This document shows positions 45,480 to 55,111 of a DNA stretch of 64,000 nucleotides, one piece after another; the stretch's first letter is position 1; the number at the start of each line of letters is the position of its first letter. Source of the stretch: Bradyrhizobium diazoefficiens (GTDB lineage: Bacteria > Pseudomonadota > Alphaproteobacteria > Rhizobiales > Xanthobacteraceae); NCBI RefSeq assembly GCF_016612535.1, contig NZ_JAENXS010000002.1:2852001-2916000 (forward strand), written 5' to 3'. Position numbers and translations under genes: made by a program. The notes below the pieces were generated by a model, which did no database searches, was not told the origin of the DNA, and was given only the letters and a program-made list of their open reading frames with translations.

Positions 45480-46637
45480 ATGCAGCGCATCACCTGTCCC
45501 GAGCGCAACGACTGGCAACAGACCGCAGAACAATGCGGTTTTGCGTTTCATACCATCGATGGTGAGCGCTATTGGGACGAGCGCGCCTATTACGCCTTCA
45601 CGCTCGACGAGATCGAGCGCGGCATCGAGACGCCAACCGGCGAGATTGACGCGATGTGCCTGGAGCTCGCCGGCCGCGTCATCGGCGATGAGCAGTACTT
45701 GCGGCGTTTGAAGATTTCCGACGCGTTCTGGAATCTCATCTCCGAGAGCTGGGAGCGCGACGACCGCAGCCTGTACGGCCGGCTCGACCTCAAATTTGAC
45801 GGCAACGGTCCGGCAAAGCTGCTCGAATACAACGCGGACACGCCGACCTCGATCTTCGAGGCCGCGGTGTTCCAATGGATCTGGCTCGAGCAGGCGATCG
45901 AGCGGCGCATCATTCCCGCGCACGCCGACCAGTTCAACTCCATTCACGAGCGGCTGATCGAGGCGTGGAAGGCGATCGGCGTGGACGGTCATCTGCATCT
46001 CACTGGCACCACCGGCAACGAGGAAGACGCCGGCACGCTGGCTTATCTCGAAGACACTGCGCGCCAGGCGGGACTGTCGACCACGCTGCTCGACATCGAG
46101 GAGATCGGCTGGCGCGATTTAGGAGGTTTCGTCGATCTCGACGACCGCAACATGGAGCTCGTGTTCAAGCTCTACCCCTGGGAATGGATGTTCCACGATG
46201 CCTTCGGCGCAAAGCTCAAGGAGGCACCGACGCGCTGGATCGAGCCGCCATGGAAGGCGGTGCTCTCAAACAAGGGCATCCTGCCGCTGCTCTGGGAGAT
46301 GTTTCCAAAGCATCCCAATCTGCTCCCGGCCTTCTTCGAGGACGACCCGCGCGCAGCCGAACTCGGCAGCTCCTATGTGCGCAAGCCGCTGCTGTCGCGC
46401 GAAGGCGCCAATGTCACGCTGGTGTCCGGCGGAACGCCGCTCGACGAGCAGGCCGGCCCCTACGGCGCCGAAGGTTTCGTGCGCCAGGCGCTGTCGCCGC
46501 TGCCGAACTTTTCAGGCGTCTATCCGGTGGTGGGAAGCTGGCTGGTCAACCACGAGCCATGCGGGCTTTCGATCCGCGAGGACGAGAGCCCGATCACGGG
46601 CAACGGTTCGCGGTTTCTGCCGCATGCGATTTTGTGA
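45480..46637 (+). CDS. Glutathionylspermidine synthase family ATP-grasp protein (YgiC/YjfC-like)
   Basis: 385 aa. ATP-grasp-like ligase with RPERNDWQ-type start (CPERNDWQQTAEQCGF), RLDLKFDGNGPAKLLEYNADTPTSIFEAAVFQWIWLEQ, and the conserved VGSWLVNHEPCGLSIREDESPITGNGSRFLPHAI tail. The family is named for conjugating glutathione to spermidine, but YgiC/YjfC-type members have not been clearly shown to do so. Its tie to DUF350 and DUF1190 suggests a membrane-associated ligase. A link to polyamine genes elsewhere in the window is speculative. Confidence 0.88.
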   Translation: MQRITCPERNDWQQTAEQCGFAFHTIDGERYWDERAYYAFTLDEIERGIETPTGEIDAMCLELAGRVIGDEQYLRRLKISDAFWNLISESWERDDRSLYGRLDLKFDGNGPAKLLEYNADTPTSIFEAAVFQWIWLEQAIERRIIPAHADQFNSIHERLIEAWKAIGVDGHLHLTGTTGNEEDAGTLAYLEDTARQAGLSTTLLDIEEIGWRDLGGFVDLDDRNMELVFKLYPWEWMFHDAFGAKLKEAPTRWIEPPWKAVLSNKGILPLLWEMFPKHPNLLPAFFEDDPRAAELGSSYVRKPLLSREGANVTLVSGGTPLDEQAGPYGAEGFVRQALSPLPNFSGVYPVVGSWLVNHEPCGLSIREDESPITGNGSRFLPHAIL

Positions 46638-46644
46638 AGTCTGC

Positions 46645-46733
46645 TCCCTCGCCCCGTTCTTACGCGGAGGGGGTTGGGGTGAGGGGCCGCTTCCGCGCTC
46701 GAATTCGACCTCTCCCCGCAAACGGGGCGAGGT
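46645..46733. repeat. CCTCTCCC-type palindromic repeat, copy 3 (diverged)
   Basis: Shares the GGGTGAGGGG and CGACCTCTCCCC blocks with the copies at 36748 and 37499, inverted and with GCCCCGTT and AACGGGGC end arms. It lies between the convergent GspS-like and cheR genes. Confidence 0.7.
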
Positions 46734-46744
46734 GAATAGGCACC

Positions 46745-47617
46745 TTACCTCGCTGCGGCGACCTTCAGCGGCTGCGGCATCAATCCACCCATCGGCCGGC
46801 CGGAGCGCGCGGGATTGAGCTGGTAGAGGCCACGGCGGTCGTTGATGGGGCGGAACGCATCGGTGATGCCGACGACGGATTCGGCGGCGCCGAGCAACAG
46901 CGTGCCGTCCGCTTCCAGACCCTTCGCCATGCGCTCGAAGATCACCGCCTTGGTGTCCTGGTCGAAATAGATCAGCACGTTGCGGCAGAAGATCACGTCG
47001 AACGTGCCGAGATGGGAGAAGTCCTGCAACAGATTCAGCTGGCGGAACTGCACCATCGCCCGAATGTCGGCATTGAGCTGCCAGACTTCGCCCGATTGCG
47101 TGAAGTACTTCATCAGGTGCTGGATCGGCAGACCACGCTGCACCTCGAACTGGCTGTAGACGCCGGCCCTGGATTTCTCCAGCACCTCCTGCGACAGATC
47201 GGTGGCGACGATCTCGATACGCCAGCCGGCGAAGGCCGCACCCATTTCCTTCACGCACATCGCGATCGAATAGGGCTCCTGCCCGGTCGACGACGCCGCC
47301 GACCAGATGCGAAGCGACTTGCGCGCCGCGCGCGCCTGGATCAGGCCCGGCAGAATCGTCTCGCGCAGATGGTCGAATGGGATCTTGTCGCGGTAGAAGA
47401 AAGTCTCGTTGGTGGTCATCGCCTCGACCACGTCGGTCGCAAGCCGGCCATCGCCGTTCCTGATCTTGAGAACGAGATCAGGGATTCCGGGCAGGCTCGC
47501 CTTGCGGGCGAGCGGCAGCAGCCGGCTTTCGACCAGATACTGCTTGTCGGGGGAGAGATCGAGACCGGAGCGCTCTTTCAGGAATTTGCGCAGATACTCA
47601 TAGTCCGTGGGCGTCAC
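46745..47617 (-). CDS. cheR: Chemotaxis protein methyltransferase CheR
   Basis: 290 aa from GTG 47617, which overlaps the cheB stop by 4 nt; the frame is open further upstream but that part is cheB in another frame. N-terminal CheR helical domain ([32 protein letters not shown]) and SAM-binding domain ([63 protein letters not shown]). It methylates chemoreceptor glutamates. Last gene of the minus-strand che operon. Confidence 0.95.
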   Translation of the reverse strand: MTPTDYEYLRKFLKERSGLDLSPDKQYLVESRLLPLARKASLPGIPDLVLKIRNGDGRLATDVVEAMTTNETFFYRDKIPFDHLRETILPGLIQARAARKSLRIWSAASSTGQEPYSIAMCVKEMGAAFAGWRIEIVATDLSQEVLEKSRAGVYSQFEVQRGLPIQHLMKYFTQSGEVWQLNADIRAMVQFRQLNLLQDFSHLGTFDVIFCRNVLIYFDQDTKAVIFERMAKGLEADGTLLLGAAESVVGITDAFRPINDRRGLYQLNPARSGRPMGGLMPQPLKVAAAR

Positions 47618-48813
47618 GAGCGGTCTCCCGCGAACAAGCGATTGACCTTGGCGCCGATCTGGTTGAGCGGGAGGATCGCCGCGCAGATGCCGGCGTTGGC
47701 GGCCGCACCCGGCATGCCCCACACCACGCTGGAGGCTTCGTCCTGCGCGATGACACTGCCACCAGCGGCGACGATGTCCTTGCCGCCGCGCATGCCGTCC
47801 GAACCCATCCCGGTCAGGATCACGGAGAGGATGCTGCCATGCCAGATGTCGATGGCAGAGGTGAAGAGCGGGTCGACCGCGGGCTTGCAGAAATTGACGG
47901 CCGGGCCGTCGTCGAGCGCGATCGCAACGTCTGCGCCATTGCGCACGACGCGCATGTGTTTGCCACCGGGCGCAAGGTAGATGCGACCCGGCTTCACCGG
48001 TTCGCCATCGACCGCCTCGGCTGCCGGCTTGCGGCTCGAGCGCGCCAGGTGCTCGGCGAGAATGGTGGTGAAGGTGGGCGGCATGTGCTGGGTGATCAGC
48101 ACCGGAACGCGGTCGATCACCGGGCCAAGCTCGGTGACGAGCGCCATCAGCGCCTGCGGACCGCCGGTCGAGGAGCCGATCAGCAGCACCTTTGGCGCCT
48201 GGGTCGAGAACGGACGCGTGGTCAATGCCCCCGACGAAGCGGCATGCACGGCGGGGGCCGGTGCGGGCGCGGCAGGCCGCGCAACAGCCGGTCCACGGGC
48301 GGCCGGGGTCGGGCTCGGGGGCGCCAGCGGCGGGCTCGCAACCGCGGGTTTGCGGCGCAGCCGTGCGCCGAGATGACGAATTTTCTGGATCAAATCGTGA
48401 TGAAAAATATCCGCGGCAGAGGCTTCGCGTGTCGACTCCGGCTTCGGAATGTAGTCGGCGGCGCCGAGCGACAGCGCCTTGAAGCTGATCTCCGCGTTCC
48501 GACGGGTGAGCGTCGAAGCCATGATGATAACGAGATCACGCTTCTTCACCAGCAATTGCGGCAACGCCGAGATGCCGTCGAGCTCGGGCATTTCGATGTC
48601 GAGCACGGCAACGTCGGGATTGATGCGTTCGATCTGGTTGACGGCCTCGAGCCCGGTGCGCAGCGAGGCCGCGACTTCCATGTCGTGCTCGGCACCGATC
48701 CAGCGCGAGATCAGACCGCGTATGACGACGGAATCGTCGACGATCATCACCCGCAGCGGCCCGGCTTCGCGCGACGACCCCATGGCCGAATTCCCTGCGA
48801 ACGCAACACTCAT
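47614..48813 (-). CDS. cheB: Chemotaxis methylesterase/response regulator CheB
   Basis: 399 aa. Receiver domain ([15 protein letters not shown], phospho-Asp in [13 protein letters not shown]), a long Pro/Ala linker (about residues 155-200) and the esterase domain with the catalytic Ser ([12 protein letters not shown]), His ([10 protein letters not shown]) and Asp (LTGMGSDGM). It removes methyl groups from receptors when phosphorylated by CheA. It lies 75 nt after cheY. Confidence 0.95.
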   Translation of the reverse strand: MSVAFAGNSAMGSSREAGPLRVMIVDDSVVIRGLISRWIGAEHDMEVAASLRTGLEAVNQIERINPDVAVLDIEMPELDGISALPQLLVKKRDLVIIMASTLTRRNAEISFKALSLGAADYIPKPESTREASAADIFHHDLIQKIRHLGARLRRKPAVASPPLAPPSPTPAARGPAVARPAAPAPAPAVHAASSGALTTRPFSTQAPKVLLIGSSTGGPQALMALVTELGPVIDRVPVLITQHMPPTFTTILAEHLARSSRKPAAEAVDGEPVKPGRIYLAPGGKHMRVVRNGADVAIALDDGPAVNFCKPAVDPLFTSAIDIWHGSILSVILTGMGSDGMRGGKDIVAAGGSVIAQDEASSVVWGMPGAAANAGICAAILPLNQIGAKVNRLFAGDRS

Positions 48814-48888
48814 TACTCACCAACTCAGACTGAAACGGTTCAGTTGAAAACAATCGCCGAAGGATCCGTTCAGCCTCCGGCCGTTCGC

Positions 48889-49254
48889 CTAGATCAGTCC
48901 GACTTCCTGGAACTTCGCCGTCACGATATCCTTGTCGAAGGGCTTCATGATGTACTCGTTGGCACCGGCGTGCAGCGCACGCGCGATATGAGCGACATCG
49001 TTCTCGGTGGTGCAGAACACCACCTTGGGCTGGTCGCCGCCGGGCATGCGACGGAGATGGCCGAGGAACTCGTAACCATCCATGACCGGCATGTTCCAGT
49101 CGAGCAGTACGGCATCGGGAAGCCCGCGCTTGCAGGCTTCGAGCGCCTTCTCACCGTCCTCGGCTTCGAGAATCTGGAAGTCGAGGCCTTCCAGGATCCG
49201 GCGCGCAACCTTGCGGATGACGCTGGAATCATCAACGACGAGACAAGTTCGCAT
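48889..49254 (-). CDS. cheY: Chemotaxis response regulator CheY
   Basis: 121 aa single-domain receiver with the acidic pair VVDD, phospho-Asp52 (VLLDWNMPVMDGYE), the Thr of FCTTEN and the Lys of YIMKPFDKD. It carries the CheA signal to the flagellar motor. Position within the che operon supports the name. Confidence 0.92.
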   Translation of the reverse strand: MRTCLVVDDSSVIRKVARRILEGLDFQILEAEDGEKALEACKRGLPDAVLLDWNMPVMDGYEFLGHLRRMPGGDQPKVVFCTTENDVAHIARALHAGANEYIMKPFDKDIVTAKFQEVGLI

Positions 49255-49326
49255 GTGAACCTCTGCTTCTTTTCCCCTTTGCGGGGCACTTCCAATTGCA
49301 GGTACGGCGGCAGCGATGCCGCCGTA

Positions 49327-49797
49327 TCAGGCCGCCATCATCTCGGGCGCGAGCTCGAGGACGCGATCGACGTCGAGGACGACCATGAGCTGGCCGTCGA
49401 GGCGGTGGACGCCGCCGGCGAGCTTGGCCATGCGGGGGTCGAGGTTGACGGGGTTGTCTTCCTTGCCGTCATCGGCCAGCCGCAGCACTTCGCCGATCTG
49501 GTCGATCAAGAGGCCATAGGATTCACCGCGCAGGTCGACACCGACCGCCATCGGCGGCTTGCCGTCCTCGGGCTTGGGCAGGCCGAGCCGGGCACGCATG
49601 TCGACCACGGTGACGATGCGGCCGCGCAGGTTCAGGACACCCGCGATCTCGCGCGAGGACAGCGGAACGCGGGTGACGCGTTCGGGCATGAACACGTCCT
49701 GGACGCGGGAGATCGGCAGGCCGAACAGCTGGCCGCCGATCATCGCGGTGACGTATTCGACCATGGCGCCTTCGCCGGTCTGCACCTTCTTGCTCAT
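49327..49797 (-). CDS. cheW: Chemotaxis coupling protein CheW
   Basis: 156 aa from ATG 49797 with AGGAGAGG about 8 nt upstream. One CheW domain: EYVTAMIGGQLFGLPISRVQDVFMPERVTRVPLSSREIAGVLNLRGRIVTVVDMRARL and YGLLIDQIGEVLRL. It links chemoreceptors to CheA. It starts 23 nt after the cheA stop. Confidence 0.94.
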   Translation of the reverse strand: MSKKVQTGEGAMVEYVTAMIGGQLFGLPISRVQDVFMPERVTRVPLSSREIAGVLNLRGRIVTVVDMRARLGLPKPEDGKPPMAVGVDLRGESYGLLIDQIGEVLRLADDGKEDNPVNLDPRMAKLAGGVHRLDGQLMVVLDVDRVLELAPEMMAA

Positions 49798-49820
49798 CTT
49801 GGCCTCTCCTCTCGCGCCGC

Positions 49821-52640
49821 TCACGCCGCCGCCCGGTTCAGCTCGGAGGCGCCGGCGGCGCCCGCGGTCTGCTCCTTCAGCGCCGCGATCAGACCGGGAC
49901 GGTCGAACTTGGCGACATAATCGTGGAAGCCGGCCTGACGGCCGCGCTCGATCGCCGCCGGCGACACCAGTGCGGAGAGGCCGATGATCGGCATCGCGCC
50001 CAGATTGCTGTCGGAGCGGATAACTTCCGCAAACTCGAACCCGTTCATGTCGGGCATTTCGATGTCGGTCAGGACCACGTCGAAGCTCTGTGCCCGCAGC
50101 GCAGCCAGGCCCTCCTGCGCGGTCGGCGCGGTGCGGACGCGATAGCCGGCGGCCTTGAGCACCGGCGCCAGCATGTTGCGGAAGAACGCCGAGTCGTCGA
50201 CCAGCAGCACCGACTGCGAGTGCATCGACGGCTTCATCTCCTTGCGGGTGAACCAGTCGGCGAACGCCATCGGCAGGAAGTGGCCGACGTCGATCACCTC
50301 GGTGGCCTGGCCCTTGATCACGGCCGAGCCCAGGATGCCGCTTGCCGAGCCGCCGACCTCGATGTTGAGCCGTTCCTCGACGATGTCGATGATCTCGTCG
50401 ACGACGAGGCCCATGGAGCGGCCGTCATCGGAGAACACCAGGATCGGCTGGGCGCCCTGGCTGGCAATGGTGACGCTCTCCATGGCGACGAGCGGCATCA
50501 GCTGCTCGCGGTACTGCACCATATAGCGGCCGTTGGAGAACTCGATCTTGTCGGAGGGAAGCTCTTCCAGGCGGGTGACGAGCCCGAGCGGGACCGCCTT
50601 GGGCTGGCTGGAGCCGGCGCGGAACACCAGCAGCGAGGTGGTCTGCTCGCCCGAGGAGGCGTGATGACCGGAGGCCTCGTCGGCCATGTCATGGGCCGAG
50701 GAGCCGGACGCGCCGAGGGCCTTGGCGATGCCGTTGGGATCGATGATCATGATCACCGCGCCATCGCCCAGAATGGTATTGCCGGAGAACATGTCGATGT
50801 GGCGCAGTTTCGTCGACATCGGCTTGACGACGATCTCTTCGGTGTGGAACACGCCGTCGACGACGATGCCAAAGGTCTGGCTGCCGACCTGGGTCACCAC
50901 GATAAAGCCGTTCTCGGGATCGGAGGCCGCGCCGTCGTCGATCTTCAAGAGCTTCTTGAGGTGGATCAGCGGCAACAGCTTGTTGCGCAACCTGAGGACC
51001 GCGGTGTCCTTGATGCGCTCGATGCGGTGCTCCGAGTTGGCGCGGGCACGCACCAGCTCGACCACCGCGAGCTGCGGGATCGCAAAACGGTCACCGGCGG
51101 CCTCCACGATCAGCGCGGAGACGATCGCCAAGGTCAGCGGGATCTTGATGGTGACGGAAGACCCCTCGCCGGCCACCGACTTGATGTCGATGGTGCCGCC
51201 GATCTGGTCGATATTGGTGCGGACCACGTCCATGCCGACGCCGCGCCCCGACACCGAGGTGATGGCGGCCGCGGTCGAGAAACCGGGTGCGAAGATGAAC
51301 TTGTGGATCTGGGCTTCCGACATCTTGTCGAGCTCAGCCTCGGTGACGAGACCTGAGGAGATCGCCTTGGCCTTGATCTTCTCGGTGTTCAGCCCACGGC
51401 CGTTGTCGGCGATGCAGATGATGATGTGGCCGCCCTCGTGATAGGCGGAGAGCCGGATGGTGCCCTGCTCGCCCTTGCCGCTCGCGAGGCGCTCGGCGGG
51501 GGTCTCGAGGCCATGGTCGGCGGAGTTGCGCACCATGTGGGTGAGCGGGTCCTTGATCAGGTCGAGCACCTGGCGGTCGAGCTCGGTGTCGGCGCCGTGC
51601 ATCTCCAGATCGATCTGCTTGCCGAGTTCGCCCGAGAGATCGCGGACGATGCGGGGCAGCTTCTGCCAGGCATTGCCGATCGGCTGCATGCGCGTCTTCA
51701 TGACGCCTTCCTGCAGCTCGGCGGTGACGTTGGAGAGGCGCTGCAACGGCACCTTGAACTCGGTGTCCTCGTTGCGGCGGGAGATCTCCAGGAGCTGGTT
51801 GCGGGTCAGCACCAGCTCGGAGACCATGGTCATCAGATGCTCCAGCGTATCCACGTTGACGCGGATCGACTGGTTGGCGATGCTGGCACCTTCGCCTGCG
51901 GCCTCGTCGGCCATCGCCTTCTTCGGCGCGGCCTTGTCCTTGGCAGGCTTCGCGGCTTCCTTGTTCGCTTCCTTGGCGACAGGCGCCGAGGTTTCAGCAG
52001 CCGGCTCGGCCTTGACGTCAACCTTGGCAACGGGTGCGGGAGCCGGCGCTTCGATCGCGGTCTCGCGGAAGGCGCGTTCGAGCTCGTCGAGCGACACTTC
52101 GCCCGGACGCAGCGGGCGCTCCAGGGTCTGATCGATCAGCGAGCCCGTGGTCATGTCTTTGACGGCAGCGGGCGCAGCGGCGGCCGGCGCCTCCGGCACC
52201 AGCGGCGGCGCTTCGGTAATGGGAGCGGGAGCAGCACTGGCTGCAGCTGCCGCCATCGCCGCCATGCCCTGCTCGACCATCGCTTCCAGCTTGTCGATGA
52301 GGTCGCGGTCGGTGCCTTCGGGCTCGGCTTCGGTCGCCTCGAGGCCGGCCAGGATCTCCTTGATGCGGTCGATCGAGGACAGGATCAACGTCACGGCCTG
52401 TCCGGTCACCGGCATGCCGTCGCGGAACTTGCTCATCAGCGTCTCGCCGGCATGCGCCAGCGCTTCAAGCCGCGGCAGTCCGAGGAAGCCGCACGTACCC
52501 TTGATGGTGTGAACCAGGCGGAAGATGTTATCCAGGATCTTGGCGTTGTTCGGCTCCTGCTCGAACTTCACCAGCTGATTGTCGACGGTGTCCAGGCTCT
52601 CGCTGGTCTCCGTCAGAAACTCCCGCAACAGATCATCCAT
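49821..52640 (-). CDS. cheA: Chemotaxis histidine kinase CheA with second CheW-like domain and C-terminal receiver
   Basis: 939 aa. HPt domain with His44 (FRLVHTIKGTCGFLG), an Ala/Pro-rich linker, dimerisation domain, kinase core (MVRNSADHGLETPAERLASGK N-box, IADNGRGLN, SGRGVGMDVVRTNI, GEGSSVTIKIPLTLAI), a CheW-like regulatory domain (FAIPQLAVVELV), a second CheW-like region (TTSLLVFRAGSSQPKAVPLGLV ... FSDDGRSMGLVVDEIIDIVEERLNI) and a C-terminal receiver with phospho-Asp (VVLTDIEMPDMNGFEFAEVI). The receiver may act as a phosphate sink in place of CheZ, which is absent. First che gene, 198 nt downstream of chpT. Confidence 0.95.
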   Translation of the reverse strand: MDDLLREFLTETSESLDTVDNQLVKFEQEPNNAKILDNIFRLVHTIKGTCGFLGLPRLEALAHAGETLMSKFRDGMPVTGQAVTLILSSIDRIKEILAGLEATEAEPEGTDRDLIDKLEAMVEQGMAAMAAAAASAAPAPITEAPPLVPEAPAAAAPAAVKDMTTGSLIDQTLERPLRPGEVSLDELERAFRETAIEAPAPAPVAKVDVKAEPAAETSAPVAKEANKEAAKPAKDKAAPKKAMADEAAGEGASIANQSIRVNVDTLEHLMTMVSELVLTRNQLLEISRRNEDTEFKVPLQRLSNVTAELQEGVMKTRMQPIGNAWQKLPRIVRDLSGELGKQIDLEMHGADTELDRQVLDLIKDPLTHMVRNSADHGLETPAERLASGKGEQGTIRLSAYHEGGHIIICIADNGRGLNTEKIKAKAISSGLVTEAELDKMSEAQIHKFIFAPGFSTAAAITSVSGRGVGMDVVRTNIDQIGGTIDIKSVAGEGSSVTIKIPLTLAIVSALIVEAAGDRFAIPQLAVVELVRARANSEHRIERIKDTAVLRLRNKLLPLIHLKKLLKIDDGAASDPENGFIVVTQVGSQTFGIVVDGVFHTEEIVVKPMSTKLRHIDMFSGNTILGDGAVIMIIDPNGIAKALGASGSSAHDMADEASGHHASSGEQTTSLLVFRAGSSQPKAVPLGLVTRLEELPSDKIEFSNGRYMVQYREQLMPLVAMESVTIASQGAQPILVFSDDGRSMGLVVDEIIDIVEERLNIEVGGSASGILGSAVIKGQATEVIDVGHFLPMAFADWFTRKEMKPSMHSQSVLLVDDSAFFRNMLAPVLKAAGYRVRTAPTAQEGLAALRAQSFDVVLTDIEMPDMNGFEFAEVIRSDSNLGAMPIIGLSALVSPAAIERGRQAGFHDYVAKFDRPGLIAALKEQTAGAAGASELNRAAA

Positions 52641-52838
52641 GAAAACAGGCCTTCATACAGGGAGAGGGCGCGCACGAACTGTGATGCGCCAATTCGGAAT
52701 GGGGCCAGCTTCACCGCAAAGCGTTTAATAATGGTTGAGTATGTGGAAAAGAACGGAACCAACAAAGACATAAGGCGCTCCGGACAAGCCGAAGCGCCTC
52801 GTAAAGATTCCATTAACGTCTGAAGGCGATGTGCGCGT

Positions 52839-53492
52839 TTACGAAGCGGTAACGATGATGGCTTCGCCCTCTAGCTTGAGCGTCACGGTGAGCCCGCAGG
52901 CCTGCGCCAACAGCCGCGTATAATAAGGCTGGATCGCGTGCGCATCCGCTGCCGGCCCGCGTTCGCCGCTCAGGAGCTCGTAGATGTTCTGCGGCAGGCG
53001 TGCGTTGTGTCCGGTCGCGGTGATGCGGAAGCTCATCGTCTCGCCCTCGCCGATCGGATCGATCGTCAGCGTGCCGCCGCGCGGGATCGTGTGCTGGGAG
53101 ACGACCAGCATGTTGAGCAGCAGCTTGACGCGATTCTTCGGCAGTAGCAGCCGCGGCAGATTCCAAATGATCGTGCACTTGCCGTCCTCGATGTGGCCGC
53201 GCGCCATGGTGTGGGCGTCGCCGAGATCGATCTGCGCGCCGGAGGAGCCGGCCGCGCCGAAGGCGAGACGGCAGAACTGGAGGCGGGCGGAGGCGGTCTT
53301 GGCGCTCTTGCGAATGAGGTCGAGCGCGAACTCGCGATCATCGGGCTTGGGATCGTCGTCGAGCACCTCGAGCCCATTGACGATGGCGCCCACAGGGCTG
53401 ATGAGATCATGACAGACCCGCGAGCACAGGAGCGCCGCGAGTTCGAGCGCATCTGGAGCAGTAGCGGTAGCGGGTGACGGAGCGTCAGACAT
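52839..53492 (-). CDS. chpT: Histidine phosphotransferase ChpT
   Basis: 217 aa from ATG 53492 (AGGA site). The dimerisation helix holds the phospho-His28 in LLCSRVCHDLISPVGAIVNGLEVL, followed by FALDLIRKSAKTASARLQFCRLAFGAAGS and a degenerate ATPase-like domain (RLLLPKNRVKLLLNML). ChpT passes phosphate from CckA to CtrA and CpdR. ctrA itself is about 12.7 kb upstream in this window. Confidence 0.93.
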   Translation of the reverse strand: MSDAPSPATATAPDALELAALLCSRVCHDLISPVGAIVNGLEVLDDDPKPDDREFALDLIRKSAKTASARLQFCRLAFGAAGSSGAQIDLGDAHTMARGHIEDGKCTIIWNLPRLLLPKNRVKLLLNMLVVSQHTIPRGGTLTIDPIGEGETMSFRITATGHNARLPQNIYELLSGERGPAADAHAIQPYYTRLLAQACGLTVTLKLEGEAIIVTAS

Positions 53493-53663
53493 AAAGGGTT
53501 CCTGGAATTGCACGGCGCGAACGCGGCGAATCAAGCATGCTTGACGAATGCCACAGGTTCTAACATTCGCAAGCCTGTGGCAGCTAGCTTGTGATCGGTT
53601 CGAAGCGGCCATAAACCGCGAGCGAATCGGTCGAGTGGGGATGGAATTGCCGATGAATGAGGC

Positions 53664-54491
53664 ATGCAGGTGAGGATCATCGACGGCGAGGCCGCATCCC
53701 GGCTGATGGAGCCCCTGACTGAGCTGGTGCTGCAGGCGGGCGAGGCCATCCTTGCCGTCAACCGGGCGGCGATGCGGGTCGACGGCAAGCAAGACGGATC
53801 GCCGGTCACCGAAGCCGACCTCGCGGCCGACCGAATCATCGCAAACGGCCTCGCCCGGCTTGCAGGCGATGTGCCGTCACTCTCGGAAGAGCGCTGTGAG
53901 CTCGCCTCGCCGCCGTTTCGCGACAGTTTCTTCCTGATCGACCCGCTCGACGGCACCAAGGAGTTCGTCGCCGGCCGCGACGAGTTCACCGTCAACCTCG
54001 CCCTGGTGACGCAGGGTGTGCCGCTGCTCGGCATTGTCAGCGCGCCCGCGCTCGGGCTGCTCTGGCGCGGCATCGTCGGACGCGGCGCCGAACGTGTGAC
54101 GTTTGGCGGCACGACCATCGGCGCCGCCGAGCCAATTCGGACCCGAAAGCTCCCCCGGCCCGGCGAATCCTGGATCGCGGCGGTGAGTCGCTCGCATGGC
54201 GACCCCAAAAGCGAAGCATTCATCGACGGTCGGCCCAACGCCATCAGGAAGACCTGCGGTTCCGCCGTGAAGTTTGGTCGGATCGCCGAGGGCAGCGCCG
54301 ACATCTATCCCCGCTTCGGACCGACCTGCGAATGGGACGTCGGAGCGGGCTGCGCGGTCGTGACCGCGGCCGGCGGCAGAGTGACCGACGGTCAGGGCGG
54401 CGAACTCCGCTTCGGCGAGCGGCGCGACACGGGCTTCATTATCCCGGAGTTCCTCGCCTGGGGTGATCCAGAGGCGGCAGGCCGCTACTGA
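53664..54491 (+). CDS. cysQ: 3'(2'),5'-bisphosphate nucleotidase CysQ / inositol monophosphatase family
   Basis: 275 aa with the Mg-binding set: GSPVTEADLAAD, EE in LSEERC, FFLIDPLDGTKEFVAGRDEFTVNLALV and the C-terminal GSAVKFGRIAEGSADIYPRFGPTCEWDVGAG. The KEF(V) after DPLDGT favours the CysQ branch, which degrades PAP from sulfate assimilation. Convergent with the YHS gene, 3' ends overlapping by 7 nt. Confidence 0.9.
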   Translation: MQVRIIDGEAASRLMEPLTELVLQAGEAILAVNRAAMRVDGKQDGSPVTEADLAADRIIANGLARLAGDVPSLSEERCELASPPFRDSFFLIDPLDGTKEFVAGRDEFTVNLALVTQGVPLLGIVSAPALGLLWRGIVGRGAERVTFGGTTIGAAEPIRTRKLPRPGESWIAAVSRSHGDPKSEAFIDGRPNAIRKTCGSAVKFGRIAEGSADIYPRFGPTCEWDVGAGCAVVTAAGGRVTDGQGGELRFGERRDTGFIIPEFLAWGDPEAAGRY

Positions 54492-55000
54492 CTGAGCTGT
54501 TCCTCAAGCGCGGGCCAACGCTTGCCCGCCTCAAAGAGGAAACGCTCTGGATTGGCAGCGAAGGCGTCGCGGTTCGTTTCCCGGCTGAACAGGTAGAGCC
54601 GCTGTGCCGAGATCGTGAAGAAACGAGGATTGCCGGCGATGGTGACGCCGCGGGCGATATCGGCCGGGTCGTAGCCGCCGAATTGCGGACCGTAGATTTC
54701 GGGATGGGCCAGGAAGGAGGCCCGGTTGCCCTCGTTGCGGAAGCGCCAGACTGCGCCCCAGAGGTTGGCCTCGAACTCCGCCGTCCCCGGCATGGGGCCG
54801 CCATCGACGAAATAGGCCACGGGGTCGAAGCCTTCAATGGCGACGCCCGAAAAGCGATTGACGACGATCCGCTCGGTGGTGGCCGCCTGTGCCGGCAACC
54901 CAGAGCACGCGAGCCAAATGCCCGCCAGCAGGCAGACCCGGCGGCCGATCAAGGCAATTCCGGGGCGCAAAGGGCTATCTTCCTGCCGTTGTGCCGTCAT
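54485..55000 (-). CDS. Exported YHS-domain protein
   Basis: About 171 aa; ATG 55000 or ATG 55018. A hydrophobic segment (CLLAGIWLACSGLPAQA) indicates a signal peptide. YHS features: IEGFDPVAYFVDGGPMPGTAEFEANLWGAVWRFRNEGNRASFLAHPEIYGPQFGGYDPADIARG. YHS domains are thought to bind metals or act as chaperones; the His residues here (HPEIYGPQFGGY) fit that. The function is unknown. Confidence 0.8.
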   Translation of the reverse strand: MTAQRQEDSPLRPGIALIGRRVCLLAGIWLACSGLPAQAATTERIVVNRFSGVAIEGFDPVAYFVDGGPMPGTAEFEANLWGAVWRFRNEGNRASFLAHPEIYGPQFGGYDPADIARGVTIAGNPRFFTISAQRLYLFSRETNRDAFAANPERFLFEAGKRWPALEEQLSQ

Positions 55001-55111
55001 AGTTGCTGCGGATAACATCCGAGTCGAGGGGACATCCGGCGCAACCTAGAGCCGTGCCTGTTGGCGTCAGGTTAAGGGAAGCGGACCGGAATCGATACCA
55101 GGGGTTCTTTT

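Noticed and set aside
46645..46733. CRISPR-like array
   Set aside because: The repeated blocks are palindromic mosaic elements, not regularly spaced repeats with unique spacers.
47839..49920. 693-aa plus-strand ORF
   Set aside because: It is antisense to cheB, cheY and cheW, which have complete family motifs. Shadow frame.
49923..51356. 477-aa plus-strand ORF
   Set aside because: Antisense to cheA, which carries all the kinase motifs. Shadow frame.
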